A DNA stretch of 64,000 nucleotides from Chara braunii (taxonomy: Eukaryota; Streptophyta; Charophyceae; Charales; Characeae), in NCBI GenBank assembly GCA_003427395.1, contig BFEA01000322.1:1380418-1444417 (forward strand), in the 5' to 3' direction. The number at the start of each line of letters is the position of its first letter. Position 1 is the first letter of the stretch. The notes beneath the pieces were generated by a model. It searched no databases and was not told where the DNA came from. It was given only the letters and a program-made list of their open reading frames with translations. The position numbers and the translations under genes are program-made. Positions 63,686 to 64,000 of the stretch are shown piece by piece.

Positions 63686-64000
63686 AAGCAAGAAAGAACA
63701 AAGGCCGAGGTTATTACACTACTCCGTGCGCGGTGGAAGAGAAGAGAGCTCATGAAGAAGTCACTGGATGAACTACTGGAGATGGAGATTTCCGTTAAAA
63801 CTTTGACATCCCAAAGAGACAGACAGATCATACGCGGCATTCTCACACGAACACTAAAAAGGAAATTTGGTGTCAATCCGAGGGTATGGCTCACAGCGAA
63901 GATTCCATATAATCCATCTGTTAATAAATCAAAAATAAAGTCCGTGTTGAGTGACTGGGTTGGGACAAGGATCAAGAACATAAAACTGGGTGGAATCCTG
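63686..64000 (+). CDS. partial open frame running off the window, unknown protein
   Basis: The frame has no stop from the LTR boundary to the end of the window, over 100 codons. From the first ATG (63752) it reads MKKSLDELLEMEISVKTLTS, QRDRQIIRGILTRTLKRKFG, VNPRVWLTAKIPYNPSVNKS and continues. It is Lys/Arg/Ile rich with no low complexity, unlike the surrounding LTRs. I do not recognise a family. It may be an exon or part of another mobile element, interrupted by insertion of element G. Confidence 0.5.

Overview
This is nuclear DNA from a eukaryote of the plant lineage. It is dominated by decayed Ty3/gypsy LTR retrotransposons whose integrases carry C-terminal chromodomains. Primer sites of the form TGGTATCGGAG (close to the 3' end of initiator tRNA-Met), a plant-type phospholipase A2 exon, an organelle-type 23S rRNA fragment, hammerhead ribozyme repeats and very long CT, GT and GA microsatellites with assembly gaps all fit a large repeat-rich streptophyte genome. 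A charophyte alga such as Chara is my best guess; the sequence alone cannot prove it.

Layout, left to right. 425-6740: truncated plus-strand element 1 (family III body fused to a family II LTR piece), split by a tRNA-headed SINE-like insert at 3806-4709. 6741-8225: short foldbacks and a 23S rRNA fragment. 8226-16287: minus-strand element A (family I), nearly full length but dead. 16288-17539: microsatellites, then one inverted and two tandem hammerhead ribozyme units. 17540-29558: minus-strand element C (family II), interrupted by a 237-bp hAT-like MITE (20386-20622) and by 5'-half element B (family I, about 21140-24932). 29559-40388: plus-strand element E (family III), preceded by the pol tail of another copy, so its 5' LTR sits between two internal regions. 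40526-41469: a TIR element with TA target duplication and microsatellites inside. 41951-43192: exon of a secreted-type phospholipase A2, the only clear host gene. 43463-44778: solo family III LTR, minus strand. 44805-48815: element D (family I, plus), joined tail to tail with element F (48816-52340, minus). 52340-59000: low-complexity, minisatellite and unassigned DNA. 59218-59650: an array of hairpins with covarying stems and a conserved loop. 59690-63685: 5' part of element G (family III, minus). 63686-64000: an open reading frame running off the end.

Almost every pol or gag frame carries frameshifts, stops, deletions or lost catalytic residues, so the elements are relics. The parts most worth attention are the tandem hammerhead repeats next to element C and the unexplained hairpin array left of element G. 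All domain calls are by eye from conserved motifs and by comparison of copies inside the window; no database search was run.
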